Source of the DNA: Actinobacteria bacterium OV320
Lineage (GTDB): Bacteria > Actinomycetota > Actinomycetes > Streptomycetales > Streptomycetaceae
NCBI GenBank assembly: GCA_001298545.1
Contig: LJCX01000024.1
Coordinates: forward strand, 62,001 to 126,000
Direction of reading: 5' to 3'
Length of the DNA: 64,000 nucleotides
Shown here: one piece after another, positions 17,760 to 27,269 of the stretch
Numbering within the stretch: the first letter of the stretch is position 1
Layout: every line of letters begins with the position of its first letter
Program-made: the position numbers and the translations under genes
The notes under the pieces: model-generated
What the model was told of the DNA's origin: nothing
Databases searched by the model: none
The model's input: only the letters and a program-made list of their open reading frames with translations

Positions 17760-19802
17760 ATGAACCAGCCTGCCGAGAACCAGTCTCAGGTCAGCCTCGC
17801 GCAGTCGTCGCCCACGGTCGGCACCTTCCGTGAGCACGGCGGCGCCCTGGAGTGGAGCGGCCGCCAGGAGACCCTGCGGGTCGAGCCGTGGGGTCCGGAC
17901 GCCGTCCGGGTGCGCGCCCGGCTCGGCGGGCCGATCCTCGAAGGGCTGCCGGGCGCGCTCCTCGACGAGCCGCCGGCCACCGAGAGCACCGTCAAGATCA
18001 CCGATGCCGAGGGGCAGTTGACCGTCGGGACCCTCACCGTCGAGGTGAGCGCCGAGGGGGTGATCCGGTTCCTGCGGACGGACGACCGCACGGAGATCCT
18101 GGCCGAGGAGCGCGCCCACTTCTGGTGGCCGGGCACCCGCCTCTACACGGCCGTCGGCAACGGCCACCACCGCCTGGAGCAGCGCTTCGCCGCCTACGAC
18201 GACGAGAAGCTGTACGGCCTCGGCCAGCACCAGCACGGCCGCCTGGACCAGAAGGGCCTGGTCCTGGACCTGGTCCAGCGCAACGCCGAGGTGGGCATCC
18301 CGGTGCTGACCTCCAGCCGCGGCTACACCCTGCTGTGGAACAACCCGGCGATCGGCCGCGTGGAACTGGCCGGCAACGGCACCCGCTGGGTCGCGGACTC
18401 GGCCCGGCAGATCGACTACTGGATCACCGCCGGGGCCCCCGCCGACGCCCAGCGCCGCTACAGCGCGGCCACCGGGCGCACCCCCATGTTGCCGGAGTGG
18501 GCGGCGGGCTTCTGGCAGTGCAAGCTGCGCTACCGCACCCAGGACGAACTGCTCGGCGTGGCAAGGGAGTACAAGCGCCGGGGCCTGCCGCTCGACGTCA
18601 TCGTGTGCGACTTCTTCCACTGGACCCACCTGGGCGAGTGGAAGTTCGACCTGGCCGAGTGGCCCGACCCGGCGGCGATGGTGCGCGAACTGGACGAGCT
18701 GGGCGTGAAGTTGGTGGTGAGCGTCTGGCCGTCCGTGTCGCCGCTGAGCGAGAACCATCCGGTGATGGAGCAGCGCGGCTATTTCATCGGCACCCAGTAC
18801 GGCCCGATGGCCCACGCCGACTGGCCGGACAAGGGCGTCGCCTCGACGGTCCAGGTGGCGTTCTACGACGCGACGAACCCCGACGCCCGGGAGTTCGTGT
18901 GGTCGAAGATCCGCGACAACTACCTGGCCCCGTACGGGATCACGGCCTTCTGGCTGGACGCCTGCGAACCGGAGCTGAAGCCCGGCTTCCAGGAGAACCT
19001 GCGCTACTGGGCGGGTCCGGGCCTGGAGGTCGGCAACATGTACCCGGCCGAGAACGCCCGCACCTTCTACGAGGGGCTGCGCGCCTGCGGCGAGGACGAG
19101 ATCATCAGCCTCAACCGCTCGGCGTGGGCGGGCAGCCAGCGCTACGGCGCCGCCCTGTGGTCCGGTGACATCGGCACCGACTTCGCGACCCTGCGCCGGC
19201 AGATCGCGGCCGGCCTCAACACCGCGCTGTCGGGCATCCCGTGGTGGAACACCGACATCGGCGGCTTCCACGGCGGCGACCCGAGCGACCCGGCGTACCA
19301 GGAGGTGATGGTCCGCTGGTTCCAGTTCGGCGCGCTGTCCCCGCTGATGCGGCTGCACGGCTTCCGCGACCCGGGCATGCCGCTGGGCCCGGACATGACC
19401 GGCGGCCCGAACGAGGTGTGGTCGTACGGCGAGGCGGCCGGCGAGGTGCTGGAGAAGTACCTGCGGCTGCGCGAGCGGCTCAAGCCGTACGTCCTGCGGG
19501 TGATGCGGGAGGCCCACGAGGAGGGGCTGCCGCCGATGCGGCCGCTGTTCCTGGAGTTCCCGGACGACCAGGCGACCTGGTCGGTGGACGACTCCTACCT
19601 CTTCGGCCGGGACCTGCTCGTCGCCCCGGTGCTGACCGCGGGCGCCACGGCCCGCACGGCCTACCTTCCGGCCGGCGCGACCTGGACGGACGCGTGGACG
19701 GGCGAGACGTACGAGGGCGGCGCCGCCGTGACCGTCGACGCCCCGCTGGACCGCCTCCCGCTGTTCCTGCGGGACGGGGCGCGGCTGCCGGTGACGGAGT
19801 AG
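17760..19802 (+). CDS. GH31 glycosidase, probable alpha-xylosidase
   Basis: The 680-aa enzyme has no signal peptide, so it should be cytoplasmic. ATG 17760 has AAGGAG 9 nt upstream. The GH31 catalytic block is FWLDACEPE, with Asp400 as probable nucleophile; the acid/base region follows around LWSGDIGTDF. The YGLGQHQHGRLDQKG and GIPWWNTDIGGFHGG segments are typical of GH31 alpha-xylosidases/alpha-glucosidases. In a locus with GH74, GH12, GH95 and GH42 the likely substrate is the alpha-1,6-xylose side chain of xyloglucan oligosaccharides. It is probably co-transcribed with the LacI regulator. Confidence 0.9.
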   Translation: MNQPAENQSQVSLAQSSPTVGTFREHGGALEWSGRQETLRVEPWGPDAVRVRARLGGPILEGLPGALLDEPPATESTVKITDAEGQLTVGTLTVEVSAEGVIRFLRTDDRTEILAEERAHFWWPGTRLYTAVGNGHHRLEQRFAAYDDEKLYGLGQHQHGRLDQKGLVLDLVQRNAEVGIPVLTSSRGYTLLWNNPAIGRVELAGNGTRWVADSARQIDYWITAGAPADAQRRYSAATGRTPMLPEWAAGFWQCKLRYRTQDELLGVAREYKRRGLPLDVIVCDFFHWTHLGEWKFDLAEWPDPAAMVRELDELGVKLVVSVWPSVSPLSENHPVMEQRGYFIGTQYGPMAHADWPDKGVASTVQVAFYDATNPDAREFVWSKIRDNYLAPYGITAFWLDACEPELKPGFQENLRYWAGPGLEVGNMYPAENARTFYEGLRACGEDEIISLNRSAWAGSQRYGAALWSGDIGTDFATLRRQIAAGLNTALSGIPWWNTDIGGFHGGDPSDPAYQEVMVRWFQFGALSPLMRLHGFRDPGMPLGPDMTGGPNEVWSYGEAAGEVLEKYLRLRERLKPYVLRVMREAHEEGLPPMRPLFLEFPDDQATWSVDDSYLFGRDLLVAPVLTAGATARTAYLPAGATWTDAWTGETYEGGAAVTVDAPLDRLPLFLRDGARLPVTE

Positions 19803-19846
19803 CCGCACGGGGAGGAGGACCCGGGCCGTCGGTGAACTCACCGCGG

Positions 19847-19893
19847 GTCGGGGCCGGCCGGGCGCGGGAACGCCGGCCGGCCCCGGCCCCGAC
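19847..19893. terminator. GC-rich hairpin between convergent GH31 and GH12 genes
   Basis: The left arm GTCGGGGCCGGCCGG (19847-19861) pairs with 19873-19893, with a small bulge in the right arm. It lies directly after one gene and at the end of the converging one, fitting a bidirectional terminator. There is no T-run. Confidence 0.6.
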
Positions 19894-19894
19894 G

Positions 19895-20608
19895 TCAGCT
19901 GCTGCTGACGGTGAGGTTGTTGGTCACGAAGTCCAGCCCGCCCGAGGACGAGGTGATCTCGTATCCGAACTGCACGTCACCGATGGTCTCGTTGCCGAAC
20001 CAGCCCTTCGTGTCCTTGATCCACTTCAGGATCGGCAGGATGCTGACGGTGCCGGACGAGGAGTCGGACGTGCGCAGGAACGAGAACACCTCGTTCGCGC
20101 CGTTGTTGCCCTTGTAGACGGTCCAGGTGTGGCCGCCGAGGGTGACGTTGCCCTGCGAGGTGCCGAGCGGGCCGACGGCGCCGTTGTAGTTCACCCAGAG
20201 CATGATCTCGTAGTCGTAGTCCGTGTCCCAGATGTCGTACGACGTGTTGTAGGCGCCGGACGACGGGACCGTGACGTTGTAGCTGCTGGACAGCGAGCCG
20301 AGCGAGGTGATCGTCTTGTTGATCACCTTCTTGGAGTTGGGGTACGACTTGATGCCGCCGGTGTTGGGGTGGTTGGCCCAGACGCCCCAGTTGGTACCGG
20401 AGTTGGCCCAGACGCACTGGCTGCCGGCGCCGGAGCCCCAGATGTTGTTGTAGAGCGTGTAGCCGTTCAGGCTGGTGTTGCCCCACTGGTCGCAGGAGTT
20501 CCAGACGGCGGCCTGGGCGGGGGCGGCGGCGAGTCCGACGGTCGCGCCGAGGGCGAGCGCCGGGGCCAGCAGGGCCATGCCGACCCTGCTCGACGTACGT
20601 GTTGCCAT
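19895..20608 (-). CDS. Secreted GH12 endo-beta-1,4-glucanase / xyloglucanase
   Basis: The 237-aa precursor has a Sec signal peptide (about residues 1-34, cleavage near AAPAQA-AVW). The mature part is a compact GH12 jelly roll: CDQWGNTSLNGYTLYNN at the N-terminus, the nucleophile strand YEIMLWVNY, and the acid/base strand QFGYEITSS. No carbohydrate-binding module is attached. GH12 enzymes cut beta-1,4-glucan or xyloglucan backbones. It is the last gene of the GH74-GH42-GH95-GH12 run, 26 bp after GH95. Confidence 0.92.
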   Translation of the reverse strand: MATRTSSRVGMALLAPALALGATVGLAAAPAQAAVWNSCDQWGNTSLNGYTLYNNIWGSGAGSQCVWANSGTNWGVWANHPNTGGIKSYPNSKKVINKTITSLGSLSSSYNVTVPSSGAYNTSYDIWDTDYDYEIMLWVNYNGAVGPLGTSQGNVTLGGHTWTVYKGNNGANEVFSFLRTSDSSSGTVSILPILKWIKDTKGWFGNETIGDVQFGYEITSSSGGLDFVTNNLTVSSS

Positions 20609-20634
20609 GGTGTCCCTTCCATGGGTGGGGGGAG

Positions 20635-22878
20635 TCACCACGTCCCCGAGGTGAGGACGTGGTCTTCTCCGGCGACCAGGTCGAGCGGCGATGCGCCGCC
20701 GGAGGAAGTCCGGACTTCGATGCGGTGACCGCGCCGCGGCCGCAGGACGGCCCGGCTGCCGTCGGGCCCCCAGGAGAGGTCGAGTTCGGCACCGAACCGG
20801 GTGCGCACGCCCCGCAGTTCGCCCGACGGGAGCGCCGGGGGCAGCGCCGGCAGCAGGACCAGCCGGTCGGGGGTCGACTGGACGAGCATCTCGATCAGCA
20901 CGGCGGGGAGGGTGTGCGCGGCGTCGGCGTTGTACACCTCGCGGCGGGGGTAGTGGGCGCTCATCAGGGAGGCGTGGAAGAAGTCGCCGTCCAGTACCTC
21001 GCCGAGGGCGTGGGCGACCCGCCGGCCGTCCCGCAGACGGGCCGCGATCAGCGCGTGGTGCAGGTGGCCGTGCGCGGAGTCGTTCTCGGCGCCGCGCAGT
21101 TCGAGGGCACGACGGGCGGCGGCGGCCGGCTCCGGGGTGTCGTAGGGGTTGATCTCGTCGAGGGGCCAGACGCCGTAGAGGTGGCTCAGGTGGCGGTGGT
21201 CGTAGGTGTCGTCGAGGCCGGGCCTGGCCCATTCGGCGAGGGCGCCGTCGGCGTTGATCCGGTGCGGCGGGAGGCGGTCGGCGAGGGCACGCCAGCGGCC
21301 GGCGCTTTCGGGGTCGTCCGGGTGGTACGCGGCGGCGGTCAGCAGTGCGTGCCGGGCCGCCGAGAGGTCCATGGCCGCGTTCACCGCGCCCCAGCTGCCG
21401 CCCGTGGGCCGGTTCTCCGGCGAGTAGGAGGGGACGACGACGAGCGGCCCCTCGGGGTCGTCGGGGTCGGTACGGGTGAGGAAGTCCTCGTAGAACCGGG
21501 CGACTTCGGCGAGGGCGGCGGCGGTGCGCGGGTCGCGTCCGCCGCGGGTCTCGTCGTGGTCGACGAGGGGTTTGAGCAGCCAGTCGGCGCCGGCCGTCCA
21601 CAGGTGGAGCGGGTATTCGCGGCTGAAGTGGTACGTCAGCCCGGACTCGCCGTCGGAGTGCGCGGGCGCGACCGCGCCCCGGGCGCCGAAGACCGCGCGG
21701 GCGTTCTCCCGCCAGTCGTCGAGCTGGCGGTGGACGAGGGAGGCCAGCGCGTCGGTGACCTCGGGGAGCGCGGCGGCCGCGGCGGAGGCCGTCTGGAGGT
21801 TGACGTTGGCGTCGTTGGTGAACGCCCCGGACCAGGCGGTGTCCCAGTCGCCGGTCCACAGTCCCGGCAGCCGGGGCGGGTTGAGGCCGGAGGAGGAGAG
21901 GAGGTGGTAGCGCCCCGCCGCGAAGAGCCGCTCGAGCAGCGCCCTGCTGCGGGGACGTTCCAGCAGCTCGGAGCCGGGGAGCCCGCGCTCGTCCGGCTCG
22001 GCGTGGAGGTCGAGGGTGACGCGCTCGTAGGCGGTGCGGTGCAGGGGGAGGTGGCGGGCGAGCAACTCGTCGTAGAGCTGCGGCAGCTCGCCCAGGGCGC
22101 GCTGTTCCCCGGTGACGTCCAGTTCGCCGGTGTGTCTGCGGACGCGGGTGAGCAGCAGCACGGACTGCGCGCCGGTGACCCGCACGCCGGGGTGGGTGAT
22201 CCGGGTGCGGCCGCCGGTGACGACGACGAGGGTCACGCCCGTGTAGGCGCGGTCGCTGTCGGGGTAGCGGGCGCGCAGGGTGAGCAGGGCGCCGTCCGCG
22301 GTGAGGACGGACCCCTGGCCGACGCCGAGGCCGGCCGGTGCGCCCGGCAACCGGTGGTCCAGCCAGATGTCCAGGTCGAGACCGGTGACCTGCTGGACGA
22401 TCACGTCGTCGGCGCGGGAGACGAAGACCCGGCTGGTGCCTCCCGCGCAGGTGGCGGTGGTCTCACCGGTGGTGAAGTCGACGGTCCGCAGGTGGTGGTG
22501 GCGTGGCTCGTCCGAGGTGGCTCTCAGCCGTATCTGGAAGGCCGGGTGGAAGGGCTGGACCCATTGCAGGGGCCGGTGGTCGGTGAAGCTCTCGGCGGCC
22601 TCCCACTCTCCGGCCAGCAACTTGTCCTGGAGGGGCTTGAGTTCGGCTGCGAGTTCGGGCGGACGGGCGTTTTCGGCGCCGTTGGGGCGGACCAGGGTGT
22701 GGTGGGTGACGACGACCCGGTCGTCGTACGGATCTCCGAACGTGAGGGTGCCGTGCCGGCCGTTGCCGCTGAGGAAGGCGTCCTCCCAGCGGTCGGCGGG
22801 CCGGTACTCGTGGGTTGCGTGCACGGGACGGTCGGTGCCCGGGAGGCCGGGGTGCGCACGCGAGGAGGCGTCGGTCAT
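20635..22878 (-). CDS. GH95 alpha-1,2-L-fucosidase-like glycosidase
   Basis: The 747-aa protein lacks a signal peptide. The N-terminus shows the GH95 pattern (W-E-D-A-F-L-S-G-N-G-R-H-G). The catalytic barrel carries TNDANVNLQTA, containing the N-x-N pair of the family, and YSPENRPTGGSWGAVNAAMD with the catalytic Glu. Start ATG 22878 overlaps the GH42 stop (ATGA), so translation is coupled. Alpha-1,2-fucose on galactose is the terminal decoration of xyloglucan, consistent with the neighbouring genes. Confidence 0.9.
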   Translation of the reverse strand: MTDASSRAHPGLPGTDRPVHATHEYRPADRWEDAFLSGNGRHGTLTFGDPYDDRVVVTHHTLVRPNGAENARPPELAAELKPLQDKLLAGEWEAAESFTDHRPLQWVQPFHPAFQIRLRATSDEPRHHHLRTVDFTTGETTATCAGGTSRVFVSRADDVIVQQVTGLDLDIWLDHRLPGAPAGLGVGQGSVLTADGALLTLRARYPDSDRAYTGVTLVVVTGGRTRITHPGVRVTGAQSVLLLTRVRRHTGELDVTGEQRALGELPQLYDELLARHLPLHRTAYERVTLDLHAEPDERGLPGSELLERPRSRALLERLFAAGRYHLLSSSGLNPPRLPGLWTGDWDTAWSGAFTNDANVNLQTASAAAAALPEVTDALASLVHRQLDDWRENARAVFGARGAVAPAHSDGESGLTYHFSREYPLHLWTAGADWLLKPLVDHDETRGGRDPRTAAALAEVARFYEDFLTRTDPDDPEGPLVVVPSYSPENRPTGGSWGAVNAAMDLSAARHALLTAAAYHPDDPESAGRWRALADRLPPHRINADGALAEWARPGLDDTYDHRHLSHLYGVWPLDEINPYDTPEPAAAARRALELRGAENDSAHGHLHHALIAARLRDGRRVAHALGEVLDGDFFHASLMSAHYPRREVYNADAAHTLPAVLIEMLVQSTPDRLVLLPALPPALPSGELRGVRTRFGAELDLSWGPDGSRAVLRPRRGHRIEVRTSSGGASPLDLVAGEDHVLTSGTW

Positions 22879-24854
22879 GAGCGCAACACCATCACGCCGT
22901 AGCGGTCCAGCGTGATCTCGTCCGTGCGGGAGGTCCCGGTCAGCAGGTCGTGGTGGGTGCCCGGGAGCCGGACGGTCACCGGCTCCCGGCCGTGGTGGAG
23001 AAGGAACAGCAGCTCACCCCGGCGTACGGCCTCGACCTCCGGCGGGAGACCTTCGAGGACGGGCCGGGCGCCCGCGTCGGCGGCGATACCGGCGAGCAGC
23101 GCGCGCAAGGCCTCGGGCTCGGGGAGGGTGGAGACGTACCAGGCGCGGTCGCGGCGCAGGACGGCGGGCAGTGCGTCGAGTTCGCCACCCTTGTAGCGGC
23201 TTTCCACCGCGTCCGGCTCGGCTTCCAGCTCCTCCGACCACAGGGTCCCGCGGAAGCCGTCGGTCTCGACGTGCTCCCCCGCCTCCAGGGGCCACCACTC
23301 GTGCAGGGTGCGGATGCCGAACAGCTCGCGCAGGCGGGGGTCCATCCCGCCGGGGCGGACCCGGTCGTCCTCGTCGGCCACGCCGGTCAGGAAGCCGGCC
23401 ACGAGGGTGCCGCCGCCGCGGACGTAGGCCAGCAGGTTGTCGATCGCCGCGTCCGTCAGTGCGTACAGCTGGGGGACGACGACCAGCCGGTAGCCGCCGA
23501 GGTCGTGCCCGGGGTGGGCGAAGTCGGTGGTGAGCCGGCTCTCCCACAGGGCGCGGTGCCAGGCGTGCAGGACGGCCGGGTGGTCGACGTGGGTGGAGGG
23601 GCGGCCGTCCTGGGCGCCGGCCCACCAGGCGTGCCAGTCGTGCAGGATCGCGACGTCCGCGATGATGTGACTGCCCGTCACCTCAGGGCTGATCCGCGCG
23701 AGTTCGGCGCCCAGTTGCTTGACCTCCTGGAAGGTGCGGCCCCGCTCCCCCGCGTGGCTGACCATCCCGGAGTGGAACTTCTCGGCGCCCTGGCGGGACT
23801 GGCGCCACTGGAAGTAGCAGACGGCGTCCGCGCCGCGGGCCACGGCCTGCAGGGACCAGAGCCGGTTGAGACCGCGCGGCTTGGGGTGGTTCACCCCGCG
23901 CCAGTTGACCGGTCCCGCCGCCTGTTCCATCAGCATCCAGGGGCCGCGCGCCTGGGAACGGGTCAGGTCCTGCACGAGTGCCCCGTGCTGGGCGCCCAGC
24001 GGGTCGCGCGGATCGGGGTAGAGGTCGACGGAGACGACGTCCTCCTCCTCGGCCCAGCGCCAGGCGTCCTGGCCGAAGAAGAGCGGCATGAAGTTGGTGG
24101 TGACCGGGATGTGCGGGGTGTGCCGGGCGACGATGTCCCGCTCGGCGAGGTAGCACTCCAGAAGCATGTCGGAGGTGAAGCGCCTGAAGTCCAGCACCTG
24201 AGTGGGGTTCTTCAGGTAGTGGGCCCGGCGAGCCGGGAGAACCGCCTCCCAGCTGTCGTAGCGCTGGCTCCAGAAGTCCGTGCCCCAGGCGGTGTTGAGG
24301 GCGTCCAGGGTGCCGTACTTCTCGCGCAGCCAGCGGCGGAAGGCGACGGCCGCCTCGTCGCCGTGATCGGCCGTGCAGTACTCGTTGTTGATGTGCCACA
24401 TCGTGAGGGCGGGGTGGCCGCCGTAGCGGGCGGCCAGGTCCTCGGTGATGGCGGCGGCGTGCCGGCGGTAGGTGGCGCTGGAGTGCGAGAAGTGCTGCCG
24501 TCCGCCCCACCACTCGACGTCGCCGTTCTCGTCGCGGGGCAGGGTGTCCGGGTACAGCCGGCCCAGCCACGGGGGCGGGGCGGAGGTGGGGGTGGCGAGG
24601 ACGACGCCGATGCCGTTCGTGTGCATCAGGTCCATCAGCGTGTCGAGCCAGCCGAACTCCCGCGCGCCCGGCTCGGGTTCGAGCCTGGACCAGGAGAAGA
24701 CACCGAGGGTGACCGAGTTGACCCCGGCGTCCCGCATGAGCCGGACGTCCTCGTGCCAGGTCTCCTCGGGCCACTGCTCGGGGTTGTAGTCGCCGCCGAA
24801 GAGGATGCGGCCGCGGGTGGCGTCGGCGAGAGAGGGCCGGTCGGGGGCGGTCAT
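22875..24854 (-). CDS. GH42 beta-galactosidase
   Basis: The 659-aa enzyme is cytoplasmic (no signal). It opens with the GH42 strand FGGDYNPEQWPEETWHEDVRLM-type segment. The acid/base glutamate is in MWHINNEYC and the nucleophile in WMLMEQAAG. The middle (about 390-600) is the trimerisation/glutamine-amidotransferase-like domain and the C-terminus a small beta domain. ATG 24854 overlaps the GH74 stop. It would remove galactose from xyloglucan side chains after the fucosidase has acted. Confidence 0.92.
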   Translation of the reverse strand: MTAPDRPSLADATRGRILFGGDYNPEQWPEETWHEDVRLMRDAGVNSVTLGVFSWSRLEPEPGAREFGWLDTLMDLMHTNGIGVVLATPTSAPPPWLGRLYPDTLPRDENGDVEWWGGRQHFSHSSATYRRHAAAITEDLAARYGGHPALTMWHINNEYCTADHGDEAAVAFRRWLREKYGTLDALNTAWGTDFWSQRYDSWEAVLPARRAHYLKNPTQVLDFRRFTSDMLLECYLAERDIVARHTPHIPVTTNFMPLFFGQDAWRWAEEEDVVSVDLYPDPRDPLGAQHGALVQDLTRSQARGPWMLMEQAAGPVNWRGVNHPKPRGLNRLWSLQAVARGADAVCYFQWRQSRQGAEKFHSGMVSHAGERGRTFQEVKQLGAELARISPEVTGSHIIADVAILHDWHAWWAGAQDGRPSTHVDHPAVLHAWHRALWESRLTTDFAHPGHDLGGYRLVVVPQLYALTDAAIDNLLAYVRGGGTLVAGFLTGVADEDDRVRPGGMDPRLRELFGIRTLHEWWPLEAGEHVETDGFRGTLWSEELEAEPDAVESRYKGGELDALPAVLRRDRAWYVSTLPEPEALRALLAGIAADAGARPVLEGLPPEVEAVRRGELLFLLHHGREPVTVRLPGTHHDLLTGTSRTDEITLDRYGVMVLRS

Positions 24855-27031
24855 CGGACGGGCTCCCCGTACTGGATGCCCCGGCCGTTGGTGGCGATGT
24901 ACACCCGGCCGTGGATCCGCGGGTCGGCGGCGATGGTCGCGCCGATCCAGCCCCACTGGTGCCGGTCGTCGTTGATCCGCACCCAGCTCCGCGCGCCGTC
25001 GTCGGAGCGGTACACGGCGGTGATCGCCTCCGTGGAACCGACCTGGTAGACCGCCGGGTACGCGGCGCCGTCGGCGGCCTTGCCGAAGGCGACGGTGTAC
25101 GAGGCCCAGCAGCTGGTCAGTTCGGCGAAGCTCGCACCGCCGTCGGTTGATCGGTACAGGCCGTTCCATTTGGTGCTCAGCCACAGGTCGCCGGAGCGCC
25201 CCGGGGCCGCGGCCAGCTGGAACTGGCTGTCGCCGGAGGGCAGGCCGCCCGCCCGCGGGGTGAAGGTGAGGCCGGCGTCGGTACTGGCGAACAGGGTTCC
25301 CGTGTCGGTGTCGTACGCGTAGAAGCGTGCCGGGTCGGCCGGGTCGGCGAGCGGGGTGGCGCCCTTGGGGAAGGTGGCGACCTCGGACCAGGTCGCCCCG
25401 TTGTCCGCGGAGCGCTGGGCGGGGTACTTGGTGCCGTCCCAGTGCACGAAGGTCCACAGCAGGACGCTGCCGTCGGTGTTCGTGGCGATGGGCCCCGGTG
25501 CGTCCTTGGCGAGGGCGGGCTGGGCCGCGAAGGGCGCCCAGGATCTGCCGCCGTCGGCCGACCACGCGCCGTTGCCGTGGTCGCCCCAGCCGGTGCGGAC
25601 GACGTACGACGGCCGGTCCGCGGCCTGCGCGAGTCCCGTCACCGTCCCGAACACGGGGTTCGTCGCCATGCCCCGGGACGGCGAGGCGGTGAGCCGCTCG
25701 TGGTACATCACCCCGACGTCCCCGAGGCCGCTGATCAGGTGCGCCTGTCCGGTCGGGGGCGAGATCAGCTGCCGTACGGAGGTCTCCTCCAGGCCGCGGA
25801 TCTGCGGGGCCCAGTGCTTGAGGTCGCGGGTGCCGTACAGCGTGGCGCCGGTGCCGAAGACGACGTGCTGCGAGTCGTACGGGTCGACGGCGACGGCCTG
25901 GATCCACCAGCCGAACTTGGGCGCGTCGGTGCCGAAGGTGAGGAAGGGGGTCTCGGACACGTCGAGGACCGCCGTGTCCTTGAGCGACGTCCAGGTGCGG
26001 CCGCCGTCCGTGGTCCGGTACAGGGTGTCCACCGCCGACCAGCGGTTGTTGGTGGAGACGACGACGGTACCGGGGCGCCGGGCGTCCACGGCGACGCCGC
26101 CGTAGCCGAAGGTGTCACCGGCCGCGGGCCGGGCCGGGGTGACGTCGGTCCACCTGCCGGTCGTGGTCGCCAGCTTGTGCACGCTGCCGTCCGCCTGGCC
26201 GTTGGGGCCGGGTGCGTCGGCGTACGTCACGTACAGCTCGCGGGTGTGGCGGTCGTGGGCGGCGCGGACGGGCACCTTGGCGGAGCTGCCGGTGGGCCGG
26301 CCGGGGACGGCCTCCCAGGTGGTGCCGTCGGCGGTCCGGTACAGGTTGGCGCTCGTCCCGTCGGAGTCGCCCCAGCCGGCGTAGAGGGTGCGGCCGGCGG
26401 CGACGAGCAGGGTGACGCCCTGGCCGCTCGCGCTCGGGGTGCCCGGGAAGCCGGTGGCGGGCGCCCAGGTGGCGCCCCGGTCGGTGGACCTGAGGAGCCC
26501 GTCGTGCCGCGTCCCCAGCCACAGGGTGTCGCTGTCCCGAGGATCGACCAGCAGCCGCTCCCCCGCGCCCCGGCCGTCCTCGTTGCCGCCGAGCTTCACG
26601 GTGAGGTCGCTGCGGGTCCAGGTGGCGCCGCGGTCCTCGGAGCGCAGGACGGCTCCGTTGCCCGCCCAGGACTGGGCGTAGGTGCCGAGGGCGAGGTAGA
26701 CCCGGTCCGGGTGCGCGGGGTCGACGGCGAGGGCCTCCACGCCGAGCAGGTTCCAGTCGTCCCAGCCGAGGTGGTCGGTGAGCGGGGTCCAGCGGGCCGC
26801 GCGGTCGTCCCAGCGGTAGGCGCCGCCGATGTCGGTACGGGCGTAGGCGAGCCCTCGGACGGCCGGATGGAAGAGCACACCGGTGACGAATCCGGTGCCG
26901 CCGATCACGGCGTTGCGCCACCGGTAGGCGGGGGCGGCGGTGCCTGCCGCGTGGGCCTGTGCCGTGGGAAGGGTCGCGAGTGCGGCGGCGGCTGCTGTGC
27001 CGGCGAGGACGGTGCGGCGGGTGACATGCAT
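24851..27031 (-). CDS. Secreted GH74 xyloglucanase
   Basis: The 726-aa protein starts at ATG 27031; the twin-arginine-like MHVTRRTVLAG and following Ala-rich stretch form a signal peptide (about 1-30). The rest is two seven-bladed propellers made of BNR/Asp-box repeats (S-x-D-x-G-x-x-W, seen many times, for example SEDRGATW, STDRGATW, STDGGASF). The first catalytic Asp is in TDIGGAYRWDD; the second lies in the later DPYDSQHV propeller region. GH74 enzymes endo-cleave the xyloglucan backbone. First gene of a coupled four-gene run. Confidence 0.92.
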   Translation of the reverse strand: MHVTRRTVLAGTAAAAALATLPTAQAHAAGTAAPAYRWRNAVIGGTGFVTGVLFHPAVRGLAYARTDIGGAYRWDDRAARWTPLTDHLGWDDWNLLGVEALAVDPAHPDRVYLALGTYAQSWAGNGAVLRSEDRGATWTRSDLTVKLGGNEDGRGAGERLLVDPRDSDTLWLGTRHDGLLRSTDRGATWAPATGFPGTPSASGQGVTLLVAAGRTLYAGWGDSDGTSANLYRTADGTTWEAVPGRPTGSSAKVPVRAAHDRHTRELYVTYADAPGPNGQADGSVHKLATTTGRWTDVTPARPAAGDTFGYGGVAVDARRPGTVVVSTNNRWSAVDTLYRTTDGGRTWTSLKDTAVLDVSETPFLTFGTDAPKFGWWIQAVAVDPYDSQHVVFGTGATLYGTRDLKHWAPQIRGLEETSVRQLISPPTGQAHLISGLGDVGVMYHERLTASPSRGMATNPVFGTVTGLAQAADRPSYVVRTGWGDHGNGAWSADGGRSWAPFAAQPALAKDAPGPIATNTDGSVLLWTFVHWDGTKYPAQRSADNGATWSEVATFPKGATPLADPADPARFYAYDTDTGTLFASTDAGLTFTPRAGGLPSGDSQFQLAAAPGRSGDLWLSTKWNGLYRSTDGGASFAELTSCWASYTVAFGKAADGAAYPAVYQVGSTEAITAVYRSDDGARSWVRINDDRHQWGWIGATIAADPRIHGRVYIATNGRGIQYGEPVR

Positions 27032-27185
27032 GGGGGTACCTCGGGGGTCGAGTGCTGGGGGGGTCGAGTGGTGGACGTGGGTTGCCGGAACCGGGGGTGG
27101 GTCGCGCGGCCCGGCGCTGACGGGGTGCCGCCGCGCCCACCCGTGCCGCCCCAGCGGCACGACTGCCCGCAGCTGCGCGAGCTGA

Positions 27186-27230
27186 AGGGGCGCGGGGAAC
27201 TGCGCGACCGGCCACGACGCACCCGCAGCC
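27186..27230 (+). repeat. Dispersed Streptomyces-type intergenic repeat, copy 1
   Basis: This stretch begins AGGGGCGCGGGGAACTGCG and continues CGACCGGCCACGACGCACC. It closely matches a second copy at 62494-62537 on the same strand. It lies in the 238-bp gap between the GH74 gene and the transporter permease; no gene or clear operator is seen in that gap. Confidence 0.8.
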
Positions 27231-27269
27231 GCCGTCCCCCCGCACGCCCCCGGGGACAGTGGGCGTCGG